This document shows, one piece after another, positions 55,490-64,000 of a stretch of 64,000 nt of DNA. Position 1 is the stretch's first letter, and each line of letters begins with the position of its first letter. The stretch lies in the NCBI GenBank assembly GCA_022495995.1, contig JAFEMH010000337.1, positions 186,001 through 250,000 of the forward strand. Direction: 5' to 3'. The notes under the pieces were generated by a model. It made no database searches, had not been told where the DNA came from, and saw only the letters and a program-made list of their open reading frames with translations. Origin of the DNA: Adenophora triphylla var. japonica. Its lineage: Eukaryota > Streptophyta > Magnoliopsida > Asterales > Campanulaceae. The position numbers were made by a program, and so were the translations under genes.

Positions 55490-56154
55490 GGGTTGAGGTA
55501 TCTGGACCCTCGGCCGTTGGTGGCGGTGCGGAGCTCGTCCCAGCTGATCATGGAGCAGATGTTGTCGCGGCCTTGTGCAGAGCTAGGCTGAGGAGGTTTG
55601 CTGGAGTAGATGATGTAGTAGTCAAACTTTCCTGATGGTTCTTCGAGGGTTCCGACTGTGGGGTCACCGGATTCGTATCTCTTCTTCAGTTTTTGTTGAG
55701 AAGAGGGTTTCTTCTTTCTTCGATGGCGATCCTCATTCATTTCATCTTGGAAATCCCTTTCCAGACAAGCAGTGCAGTCACAGACATCCCACCAAATGTG
55801 TTCGTTGTTCGGCGGTGGTATCGGGACCTCAGGATGTTGACCGGACACGTCTTCCCCCAGGGGGTCTTGTGGCTTTATGTCATAACTGCAAGGCTCGTAC
55901 GAGGGCAACAGATTGACTTCCAGGAGACCATGAGAGACGTTAGAAGCTGCAGGAGCAGGCATGTCTTTGGAAGCCCCAGGTGGTTGGGGGGTGGCTAATG
56001 TTCCGAAGTGGTGCATGGCACCTTCGATCCAGGCTTGTTGTTTGCCTTGGCATTTCTCAAGAGCCATGATGACTTGCCAAACTTCCTCCAATGTTGGGAA
56101 ATTTCCCGGGGGTAAGGTCCCGTTTTCAACGCTGTTATCCACTGACTTGGCCAT
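55438..56154 (-). CDS. gag-position protein of Element 5
   Basis: 238 residues from MAKSVDNSVENG. Pro-rich middle; then NEHIWWDVCDCTACLERDFQ and KKPSSQQKLKKRYESGDPTV, the latter shared with Element 1 (SSRQKLKERFEAGDNGV). I do not recognise a capsid or a CCHC knuckle. It sits where gag should start, 1.3 kb after the primer site. Role unknown; a gag N-terminal fragment after loss of capsid is possible. Confidence 0.55.
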   Translation of the reverse strand: MAKSVDNSVENGTLPPGNFPTLEEVWQVIMALEKCQGKQQAWIEGAMHHFGTLATPQPPGASKDMPAPAASNVSHGLLEVNLLPSYEPCSYDIKPQDPLGEDVSGQHPEVPIPPPNNEHIWWDVCDCTACLERDFQDEMNEDRHRRKKKPSSQQKLKKRYESGDPTVGTLEEPSGKFDYYIIYSSKPPQPSSAQGRDNICSMISWDELRTATNGRGSRYLNPCLGKISKPQLTLQQKQ

Positions 56155-57475
56155 GGGGAGTTGACGGACTGCCCTAGTGACTACGCTGGGAAGGATGTTG
56201 GACCTTGCGGCTTTGACACAGGGAGAGTAGTTCCCGGGTATTCTCGATCACTCTTGGTTCACTGGAGGAGGTGACGGGTAAGGTTTAGACACAGGAAGGC
56301 CGTTCGGGATAAAAGGGGGAAAGCTCACGTGACATGCGGTTTTCGCTTTTATTTATTTTTTTTGTTGTTTTAATTTACTTAAAACAGTGTTTTCTCAGAG
56401 TCCTAGGTAGGTTGGAAAAGATTGCTCTTCTTTTTCGCAACTATGCTAGATCCTAGTTCAGTGGAGACTGTCTGTGCGGCTATAAGCCCCTCATTTTGCA
56501 CCTGTATTTCGACATCCCGGGGTGGACAGCCCCGAGCGAGGGTCCTATAGGAAAAGCGGTTTCCACTGGCCTAAAAGAAAAACCGAACCTAAGGACCGAG
56601 CCTGTCATGTTCGTTTTAATGCGTTAGCTATGTGAATAGTGAACGGAGTCGGCCACTGAGTCAAGATCGGGTCAAGAGTTCTGCATGACCTCTCTTTACC
56701 TTGCTTGCGCAAGGGATCTGTGACGTTAGGCGTTGGCTGGGTCATATTGTCATGGCTGACGTATTAAAGGCTTGATGACATGGTGTCATGTGAGCATGGA
56801 TGTATATCCGGGAAGGAACATCGTCTGGGTGTAGCTTCGGAAATCAAGATCAGGTCAAGATTTTAGCATGACCTTTCATCGCTTTGCTTGCGCAAGGGAT
56901 CTTGAGTTTTGAGCTTCGACTCAGAAAATGGCCGGCATGGGATATGTATCCAGGCTGTATGACACGGACTGGGTAAAAACCAACCGAGTCTGGACAGAGT
57001 GTGACTCAAGACTCAAACGTGCAGGGTTGACGCTTGGCTAGGATGGGATGTTTGGAATGATCCCGTGCGTATCCAAGAGGCCTAGGAAGACCAAACGGAC
57101 TGCAACTGAGACCACTTCGGGTTAAGGGTTGTATTGTACAGTGTATCCGAGGCAGCAGTGTGGGTAGCGTGCGGTGTAACCGAGGCAGCAGTGCGAGTAG
57201 CGTGCGGTGTAACCGAGGCAGCAGTGCGAGAAGTGTGCGGTCTCTAAAATTCTTTTTCTGAGTAAAACAAAAGTTTTTTGAAGAATTTTAAATATATGTA
57301 CACAGATGTATATTGATGCATTTTTTGTATTTTTATTTTTTTTTGTAAATAAAAAAAAAGTAAAGCACATGCACACACACACGACAGTTAAAGAAAAGGG
57401 GTAGAATGAAAGTTTGACCCTCATCATTATTTTAAAAATCTTTTGTTTTTTTTTTAAAGTTTTTTAAAATAAAAT
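56155..57475 (-). other. Untranslated leader of Element 5
   Basis: No gene. Near-identical blocks to the leader of Element 2, including paired CTTGCGCAAGGGAT sites (56705 and 56885 regions) and the conserved block at 56360-56600. Near 57140-57235 there are three copies of a 33-bp repeat containing GTAACCGAGGCAGCAGTG. Confidence 0.6.
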
Positions 57476-57494
57476 GTCCCCAGCAGAGTCGCCA
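57476..57494 (-). other. Primer binding site of Element 5
   Basis: Minus strand TGGCGACTCTGCTGGGGAC directly after the LTR; one base different from that of Element 1. Confidence 0.85.
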
Positions 57495-57495
57495 A

Positions 57496-58929
57496 CAGAA
57501 ATTACCCGAATCCGGCTCGCGCGCGGGCCCCTGCATCTCGTATTTGTCGCTTTTGGAAATTGCCCGGATCCGAGAGGCAGCGCAATCGCGCCCCGGCATC
57601 TGGCTATTCCGTTTGCGTTGGAGGTGTCTCGCTGTGTGTTTGCTTTGTAGAGTCGCCACGCCATTTTTATTAATCCCAAAACATTGAAAAAGGGCATCAG
57701 TTTAAAAATAAACTGTTTTTGTGTGATGAGATTTTGGGTTCGGAAGTCAGATGACTCCTCGGGAAGAGAATATTAGAATATTAGAGCTCACCCGAGTCGC
57801 CTTGTAAAAACGAGTCTTTCGGTACCCCTTATATTCTTTAACTGTTGTGTGTGTGTGTGCTTTTTAAAAATGCATGCTGTATCGGATGTCTACATTGTAC
57901 ACTACTTTATTGAAATGTATTGAAATAGTGTAGGAAGGAAGCCTTACCAATGTTGGTTCGTGTCTGTCTTCCGCTGGGGAATAGTGTTTGAGGATGGAAT
58001 AGTGCTTTGGGATGAGCCGGTTGTCTGCGGACAGAGTTTCGGCGTGCGTTGGGATCGCAGGGATCATTCGGGCAGAGGTTCGACGTGCGTTGGGATCGCA
58101 GGGATCACTCGAGCAGAGGTTCGGCGTGCGTTGGGATCGCAGGGGTCATTCAGGCAGAGGTTCAGTGTGGGCCGGAATTGCCGGTTTGACTCGGAAAGAG
58201 CCGGGACGCCTCGAGAAAGACCAGGCAAGGCCTCGGAGTACCACGATGGGCCTTAAAGTACCTCGAGAGTGCCTCGGGGCAGCGCGGGAGCATCGCAGGA
58301 GCGCTCGGAGAGGCTTCGGAGCACCGCATGGGAGCTCAAAAGGCCTCGGAAGGATTTGAATGGGGTCGAGATTGCCTCGAAGGGTCTTATAGGGATGCCT
58401 GAAGGCTGAGGGGAGAGGAGAGAAGAGGGAGATGTGTGAAATGAGGGAGGGGGAGCCCTCTATTTATAGTCCTCATATTTTTGCAGGAAGGTTCGTACGG
58501 ACCTTCCAGGTAATCCAAGATTTTGGTTTTCCTCGATTTGAGGGAATAAGTGGACTTTAAGAAGATTCAGCAATGATGGTGTCTGGTAACAAGAAGGTCC
58601 GTACGGACCAACTTGCATGCATAAAGATCCGTACGAACCTCCCATGAAGTTCAGTAATGATGCTTCCCGGAATTTGAGGGAATAAGTTGGACTTCAAGAG
58701 GATTCAGTAATTATGACAATAAAGAGGTCCATACGGACCATTTCTGCTTTTTTACATAATTCCTCAAAGGTCCTTTTGTCCTTTTTTGTTCCATAAAGGT
58801 CCCCCCCCCTTGGTTTGGTTGGTGGTTTTGTGGTTTTTGAGGGTTATAGGTATTTGAGACTGCGTTTGTGTGAGTCTGCGGTGTTTCCCGTGTGCTCGGA
58901 AGAGGGTCATCCAGATTGGGGTACTTACA
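57496..58929 (-). repeat. 5' LTR of Element 5
   Basis: Minus strand start TGTAAGTACCCC at 58929; similar to the Element 2 LTRs along its length, including the GAAC-CAACATTG|GTAAGG donor context, the CA microsatellite and CCGAG-rich leader. The end before the primer site reads AATTTCTG, so the usual CA end is not exact. Confidence 0.85.
58461..58739 (-). promoter_or_regulatory. U3 promoter of Element 5 LTR: four GGTCCGTACGGACC-type sites
   Basis: 58500-58513 (GGTTCGTACGGACC), 58596-58609 (perfect), 58626-58639 (GATCCGTACGAACC), 58726-58739 (GGTCCATACGGACC). TATAAATA on the minus strand at 58468-58461. Three of four have decayed, mostly by CG to TG/CA. Confidence 0.75.
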
Positions 58930-59466
58930 GGTAGCAACCCCGAGAACTGCGCGGGAAGTAGAATCATAAGCTTTGTCAGTGTGGACTGAAGGCTTCAAGT
59001 ATGTAGGCTTGATGTCAAGCAAGTCCATCATCTTGGAGAGCAAGACATTCATTCCTGAGCCCCCATCAACAAGCACGCGGGGAAGGCGGTGCTCATCCAA
59101 CTGGACAGTGGTGTAGAGCGGCTCATTGTGATCAGCCCCAAATTTTGGCAGATCCAAATCTGTGAAGGTGATAATGTTTCCATAGTGGATATTTCCGATC
59201 ATCTGGATTACTTCTTCGGGAGTTGCATCCACAGGGACCATTGTACGGGCTAGACTTTCCTCCAACTTGAGCTTATGAAGGTATGAAGATGTGAGCAGAG
59301 ACCAAAGAGAAATGTTCGCCTGGGTCTGCTTGAGATGGGTAAGGATTGGGTCTTCCTTTCCGAAACTTGCTTCTTCGAGTGCGGGCGGACTGGGTTGCGG
59401 CTCTGTTGGCTTTTTGCTGGCCTTGGGTGGTAGCACATGAATTTGACCAGATGGGGACAAACATTA
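58930..59466 (-). pseudogene. Element 6: gag/protease fragment of another Tat element
   Basis: One open frame on the minus strand with LTHLKQTQANISLWSLLTSS, ITFTDLDLPKFGADHNEPLY and RVLVDGGSGMNVLLSKMMDL, colinear with the Element 5 protease segment but with the Asp present. It is cut on the left by the Element 5 LTR and on the right by the copia LTR. Confidence 0.8.
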
Positions 59467-60836
59467 TGTTGGTGTAATGCCCTAGGCTTTAGTTATGTTT
59501 AACTTAAAACCGTTATGTATCATCTTTATCATTTAAGTTTATTATTTGATTATTATATATTTTGCATATTTATTGTAATAATCTCCGTCCCTAATTATTA
59601 AGAGAATAATTAGTATAATTGTCAATGGATAATCATATGATGATTATATGTATAGAGATGCACATTGAAATTATGGGTACTTGTTAGTGAACAAGTGACT
59701 GGACTTGACCCGTATGAGATTTATGTCATGGTCAAATGTCATAATTAAATCTCATATGGTCACTTCATTTAGTCCCTAGACCTGAGATTATCATGACCTT
59801 ACATATGATGAAAGTCATGTTTGATTTTAGTCAAACGATATCTTAACACGATATTTATAAAGGCTATCTTTGGCATGATCGGATTCATGATGGGAAGGAT
59901 GATAAGTCAAGATGGAATTTTTCCCTCGAAAGAGAGATGTTTTGCTTGGGCCCCTCGAAGAGTGATAATGATAGAAAGAGTGTGGCCACACCCCAATGCG
60001 ATTGGATTATCATTATACTCAAGATCGAGAAAGAATTGAACAAGTACAAGTTGACGTGGACCATGACTTGTGTTCAATATAACATCGTGAGACAAAGGGA
60101 GAAATGGAAGTGTACCATTGGAAACGTGAACTCTTATGTTATATTATTTGGATAGACATAATGGCTTGCTAGAGTCCGCTTATGTCTTATGAGGGTCGAT
60201 ATGATCGAGCTCATTGCCAACATAATATAATCCTATTGGGTCACACACATCTAGAATGAATTGGTTAAACCAAAGAAAGAATGATTGAGAAAGTCCTGAT
60301 GAGGCTTGTTACATCGCGCGACACAACTTGCCCATGGGTTGTATATGGTTGTGCGACATAACAAGTCTGATGCGGTTTGACAGACAAGTTTCCTAATACG
60401 ATTAGGAAACTAATACCAATACTAAGGTAGTATAAATATGCAGTCTGTAAACCCTAATAAAGGTAGCCGAATTTTCCAAGGTAAAATTCTCACCAAAAAG
60501 GTTTCTCAATATTCTTCCATAGGTTTAAGAATCTAGCAATTCACAAGAACTGTTCTTGGTTCATTCTAACGTATGGATACTACTAGAGGGTCTTCGCTCG
60601 TATGACGATCAAGGCCTAGAGTTCCAATCCGAAGCTTCAAAGGGTTTTGAAGATCGAAGATTGTGATTCAAATCACACCGACAAATTGTTCGATAGCTCA
60701 AGACCGGAAAGCAACTAAGGTTGGTAAATTCTATCTCATAGGAATTCAATTTAATTGTATAGAACGGATCTTAGGGCTTGGGTTTTGTGTTATTTATATG
60801 CTTATTCCGTTGCGCATGGACCCATAAAACCCAACA
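59467..60836 (+). repeat. 5' LTR of Element 7 (copia)
   Basis: Starts TGTTGGTGTAATGCCC and ends ATAAAACCCAACA; the termini TGTTGG/CCAACA are inverted. TATAAATA at 60431-60438. Confidence 0.88.
60314..60438 (+). promoter_or_regulatory. U3 promoter of copia LTR: TCGCGCGA half-palindromes and TATAAATA
   Basis: TCGCGCGACACAAC at 60314-60327 (left arm decayed: GTTACA) and GTTGTGCGACATAAC near 60349-60363, then TATAAATA at 60431-60438. Same layout as the gypsy LTRs here. Confidence 0.55.
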
Positions 60837-60837
60837 G

Positions 60838-60850
60838 TGGTATCAGAGCC
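60838..60850 (+). other. Primer binding site of Element 7
   Basis: TGGTATCAGAGCC, the standard complement to the 3' end of initiator tRNA-Met used by plant copia elements, one base after the LTR. Confidence 0.93.
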
Positions 60851-61640
60851 CCGTTCGTATGGTTAAGTTTGAATTAACATGCTAGAATTAAGATATAAAT
60901 TTTTTATATGCTTATTGCATGTTATTGTATGCGATAGTTTTATTGTTTATGAAGTAATATGTAAATTGTTTTCTGATTATGATGAATTAAATCTGCAAAA
61001 GGGTTGTTTTATTGATTTAATTGCTTTGTGATTAGAATTGATTGAATCTGAAAATCTGCAAGCTGGCAACTCATGTCACGCGACAGAGTTGGTCTCTGTC
61101 ACGCGACAGAGTTGGTCTTGGGTTGTCTGATGGCTTCGATGGGTCGTGCGACAGATCAAGACTCTGGGAGTCTCTGTCACGCGACAAAACATGCCTGATC
61201 TGGGCAGTATCAGTTTTGCTGAATTTTCATGCTAATTTGTGAATATGTTTAGAATCTGATATGTTCCTGTCTTAATCTGGATGCTATAAATTTCTGGAAA
61301 GTGAATTTATAGGGCTATGCTAGATTAATTCATTGTTTATGCATGCTTAATTAATTTAAATAAGATTTTGTTAATTGTTGCGATGCATGAATTATATGTT
61401 CTTAAGTGTTAAGAATTTTGTTAGATGTTTAGTTGAAACATTGAATTGTAATTTCCTAAATGTTTAGTTGAAACATTAAAATTTTGATTTTTCTGATTGT
61501 TTATGAGAAACACTCAGTTTACGCAAAATTTGAAGGAATCTGATTGTTTATGAGAAACAAGTCAGTTTACGAGTCTGATTGTTTATGAGAAACAAGTCAG
61601 TATACAAAGTTTTGATTATGTTGCATTCAAATTGATATTA
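60851..61640 (+). other. Leader of Element 7 with four TGTCACGCGACA-type inverted repeats
   Basis: TGTCACGCGACA at 61074-61085, 61097-61108 and 61175-61186, and GTCGTGCGACAG near 61143-61154. Further on, TTAGTTGAAACATT and TGTTTATGAGAAACAAGTCAG short repeats (61428-61600). No clear coding. Confidence 0.65.
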
Positions 61641-62870
61641 TAATTGTGCATGACTAGGAGAGTTCTGTCGAAGGAAGATTTGGTACTTAAGCAGTCCTTG
61701 AAGCTCACCTACTTTCTTGGGAACTTACCTGGTGTACATTATGATTATCTTTGTAGATATGCTTATAATCTACTTTAAAGAACCTTCATTTAACTTTTAA
61801 GTTCTTTATGCCAATCCATGATTAAAACACTTGAGACCACTCGGATAGTTTTGGGTGGGCTTGCCATAGCAAGGTGCTTTGATTCTATTCCGTTTGCGAG
61901 CAAGATGAGGAAATGGTGGTTCCTATACGTTTAAAGTGGATGAACTTAATTGGGTTATCAAAATGGTTTTGGACCCAAGGCATAAGATGAGATTAAAATA
62001 TGCTTAGACATATGATGTCTTAAATGAATCTCATAAAAGATCTAAGAATCATATACGATATGATTGATGTTTTCTACCTAATTAATTTAATTTTAAGCGG
62101 TGCGCCATAGCGTACTTGAGATTAAATTAAAGTTGGATCTTAGCTCATTAAATGCATATTATGCTTATTTGCATTAGACGGTGTATGATTTAGTGGGAGT
62201 ATTTATAAAATACATTATTTGCTCTTAGATGATAAATGTGTTGATATTGATATGTGTTCATATAATTTGTATATTTTGTTGTAGAAGTAGCATTACATAA
62301 TGATAATTGTGATTCGTCCTTATGAAGGACAAAGTTCAAAAGGAACGATACAGATAATTCTGATTGGATCAGAAGCCTAAAGAATGGTTCTTAGGTAAAT
62401 GTGTACGTTCTTGACGAATCCGTTCCTGCTGAACCCACTGCAAATGTTGCAAAGGGCATGTAAGGAGCAATATTAGAGACATGTTGATGATTCTAATAGT
62501 ATTGCTTGCCTTATACTTGCCACCATGTTTGAAAGGCTTTTATGAAGAACCTTGAACACATGGAAGTTACTTTTGTTCTAGCACAACGCAAAAGGAAATG
62601 TTCCAAATGCGAACTAGGCAAAAGATGTATGTTGTGGTGAAGCTCTTAATTTATGAGACGAAAAAAGGAGCAATCCGCAAATGTGTTAATGGTTAACACA
62701 AGAAAGGGGTTCAAAAGGAAGGAAAAGTAGGTAAAGAAAAGGTTTCTAAACCTTGGACAAAAGTTGTCAAAGCCGAAGAGGCTAAACTCAAAGTGTCTCA
62801 AAAGGATGCATTTTGCTACCATTGCAATGAGATTGCTCATTGGAAGCAAAGTTGCAAGGCTTATTAGGAA
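61641..62870 (+). pseudogene. gag: copia gag remnant with zinc knuckle
   Basis: Many frame breaks. A CCHC knuckle C-x2-C-x4-H-x4-C is seen at 62815-62856 (CYHCNEIAHWKQSC) after a Lys-rich stretch. Upstream, pieces typical of the UBN2-type gag cannot be placed with certainty. Confidence 0.65.
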
Positions 62871-63460
62871 GGCCTAAAAGGTGAAGAATGGAAATATGAT
62901 TGCTACTACTTCAAATATCTATATGATAGATATTTTCTTTTCGACTTCTTATTCTTGGGTATATGATACCGGATTGGATCCCACATTTGTTTAAATGTGC
63001 AAGGAATAAAGAATAGAAAGCTACTCAAAGAATGTGAATTAAACCTATGCGTGGGAATGAAGCAAGAGTTGCTACATTAACAACCATAGGGACTTATGAA
63101 GTCACTTTACCTTGTGAAGTAGTACTTGTTTTGAACAAGTATGACTACATTTCGGATTTGAGTAGGAATGTTATTTCCGTTTATTATATGGATGATGAAG
63201 GATATAATTTTCTTATTGAAACTAAGAAGTTTTATATTCATTCAATAATATGCCTTATTGTATTGCATATGTCATTGAATGGTCTTCATATCCTTGATAT
63301 TAAGAAGCAAAATAATATTGAAGATATCTATAATATAAATAGGAGATCTAAACCGAATAATATGAACAACGCGTTCATATGGCATTGCTGGCTTGGTCAG
63401 ATAAATAAGAAACATAGATCTAAACTCCTTTAACATGGACTTTTAGACTCATATGACGAT
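62871..63460 (+). pseudogene. copia protease and GAG-pre-integrase remnant
   Basis: Protease: WVYDTG with the catalytic DTG at 62965-62973. From 63047 an open 128-residue piece resembles the protease-to-integrase linker: LPCEVVLVLNKYDYISDLSR, NVISV, and IWHCWLGQINKKHRSKL, corresponding to the LWHxRLGHIxxxR motif of GAG-pre-integrase. Confidence 0.75.
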
Positions 63461-63589
63461 GAATCATTTGAGGAATATGGATCTTGTTTATTGGGATTAT
63501 TGACCAAACCACCCTACACTAAGAGTAGTGGGAGGGCTAGTGACTTATTAGTCATTATACATGAGATGTATGTGGACTATTAAGCAGCA

Positions 63590-64000
63590 TTGCTAGGGGA
63601 GGATTTTGGTGTTTCGTCACATTCACCGACGACTTATCTAGATATGACTATGTCTATCTAATGAAGTCCAAAGGTGAATCAATTAAGACGTTTCGAACAC
63701 TTCAAGATGAAATACAAAACAACTTGGTAAAACTATTAAGCACTTTGATCGAATCGAGGTGGTGAATATTTGAGCCAAGAGTTTGACAATCATCTCAAAA
63801 CTATGAAATCGTTTCAGAGTTGACTCCAACCGGAACACCATATTTTATGATGTGTCTGAGAGGAGGAATTGAACCTTGTAGGACATGGTTCGTTCGATGA
63901 TGTGTCAATTAGACTTTTCTATTTCCTATTTCCTTTTGAGGATATGCATTAGAAATGATGTGGTTACACTGAATCGAGTCCCTACTAAATCGGTTCCTAA
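63590..64000 (+). pseudogene. copia integrase remnant, runs off the window
   Basis: FVTFTDDLSRYDYVYLMKSK at about 63614-63673 matches the integrase core (FxTFTDDxSRYGYVYLMKxK). Further pieces are frame-broken; the QNG-type segment is not clear. Confidence 0.7.

Larger units (their letters stand above)
51260..58929 (-). mobile_element. Element 5: Tat-lineage Ty3/gypsy, 5' half
   Basis: 5' LTR (58929-57496), primer site, leader, gag-position frames, protease, RT and both RNase H domains. Truncated before integrase at the Element 4 junction. LTR, palindromes and leader are of the same family as Element 2, but gag differs. It is inserted in the gag/protease region of Element 6. Confidence 0.85.
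59467..64000 (+). mobile_element. Element 7: Ty1/copia retrotransposon, 5' part
   Basis: 5' LTR 59467-60836 (TGTTGG...CCAACA), primer site TGGTATCAGAGCC, leader, then broken gag, protease, GAG-pre-integrase and the start of integrase up to the window edge. This domain order is that of Ty1/copia. Confidence 0.88.

Noticed and set aside
59821..60155. Short plus-strand frames in the copia LTR
   Set aside because: They lie in U3 upstream of the TATA box, with no domain or conservation seen.

Overview
This is plant nuclear DNA, probably from a eudicot with a large genome, and it is built almost entirely of LTR retrotransposons. Evidence: Ty3/gypsy polyproteins of the Tat/Ogre type (RT followed by two RNase H domains), tRNA-complementary primer sites just inside LTRs, a Ty1/copia element with the usual initiator-Met primer site, and plant mobile domain (PMD) genes with plant-type introns. 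I see no host housekeeping gene, rRNA, tRNA or CRISPR. The species cannot be named from the sequence.

Layout. Elements 1-3 are nested. Element 3 (+ strand, 31937 to about 41540) is cut in its RT by Element 1 (- strand, 1-31936, 3' end off the left edge). Element 1 is cut by Element 2 (+ strand, 9782-26574, two LTRs, 5-bp target duplication GTATT). To the right, Element 4 (- strand, about 41560-51224) is fused head to tail with a 5'-half of Element 5 (- strand, 51260-58929). Element 5 sits in a gag/protease scrap of Element 6 (58930-59466), which is cut by a Ty1/copia Element 7 (59467 to the right edge).

Each of Elements 1-4 has the order LTR, gag, protease, RT, RNase H, integrase on one strand, then between pol and the 3' LTR an antisense gene resembling the DUF7745 family. 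In Elements 1, 2 and 3 a second antisense gene follows, a four-exon PMD gene. After these come a tandem-repeat array, a conserved short motif, a hairpin, the polypurine tract and the LTR. The antisense genes have their own TATA-like boxes and end in basic, NLS-like tails.

The most striking feature is a set of short CG-centred palindromes just upstream of the TATA boxes. Within one element the same palindrome stands before the LTR promoter and before the antisense gene promoters; between elements it differs: ATCCGCGCGGAT in Element 1, GGTCCGTACGGACC in Element 2 (and Element 5), TCTCGCGCGAGA in Element 3, GTCGTACGAC-like in Element 4, TGTCACGCGACA-like in the copia element. This looks like an element-specific cis-regulatory code, possibly read by the antisense-encoded proteins. 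The binding role is inference; the distribution of the sites is directly visible.

The second notable point is quality: in Element 2 many frameshifts and LTR mismatches fall on former CAG/CTG trinucleotides, which suggests CHG-methylation-linked mutation or sequencing error, so the decayed reading frames there should be treated with caution.
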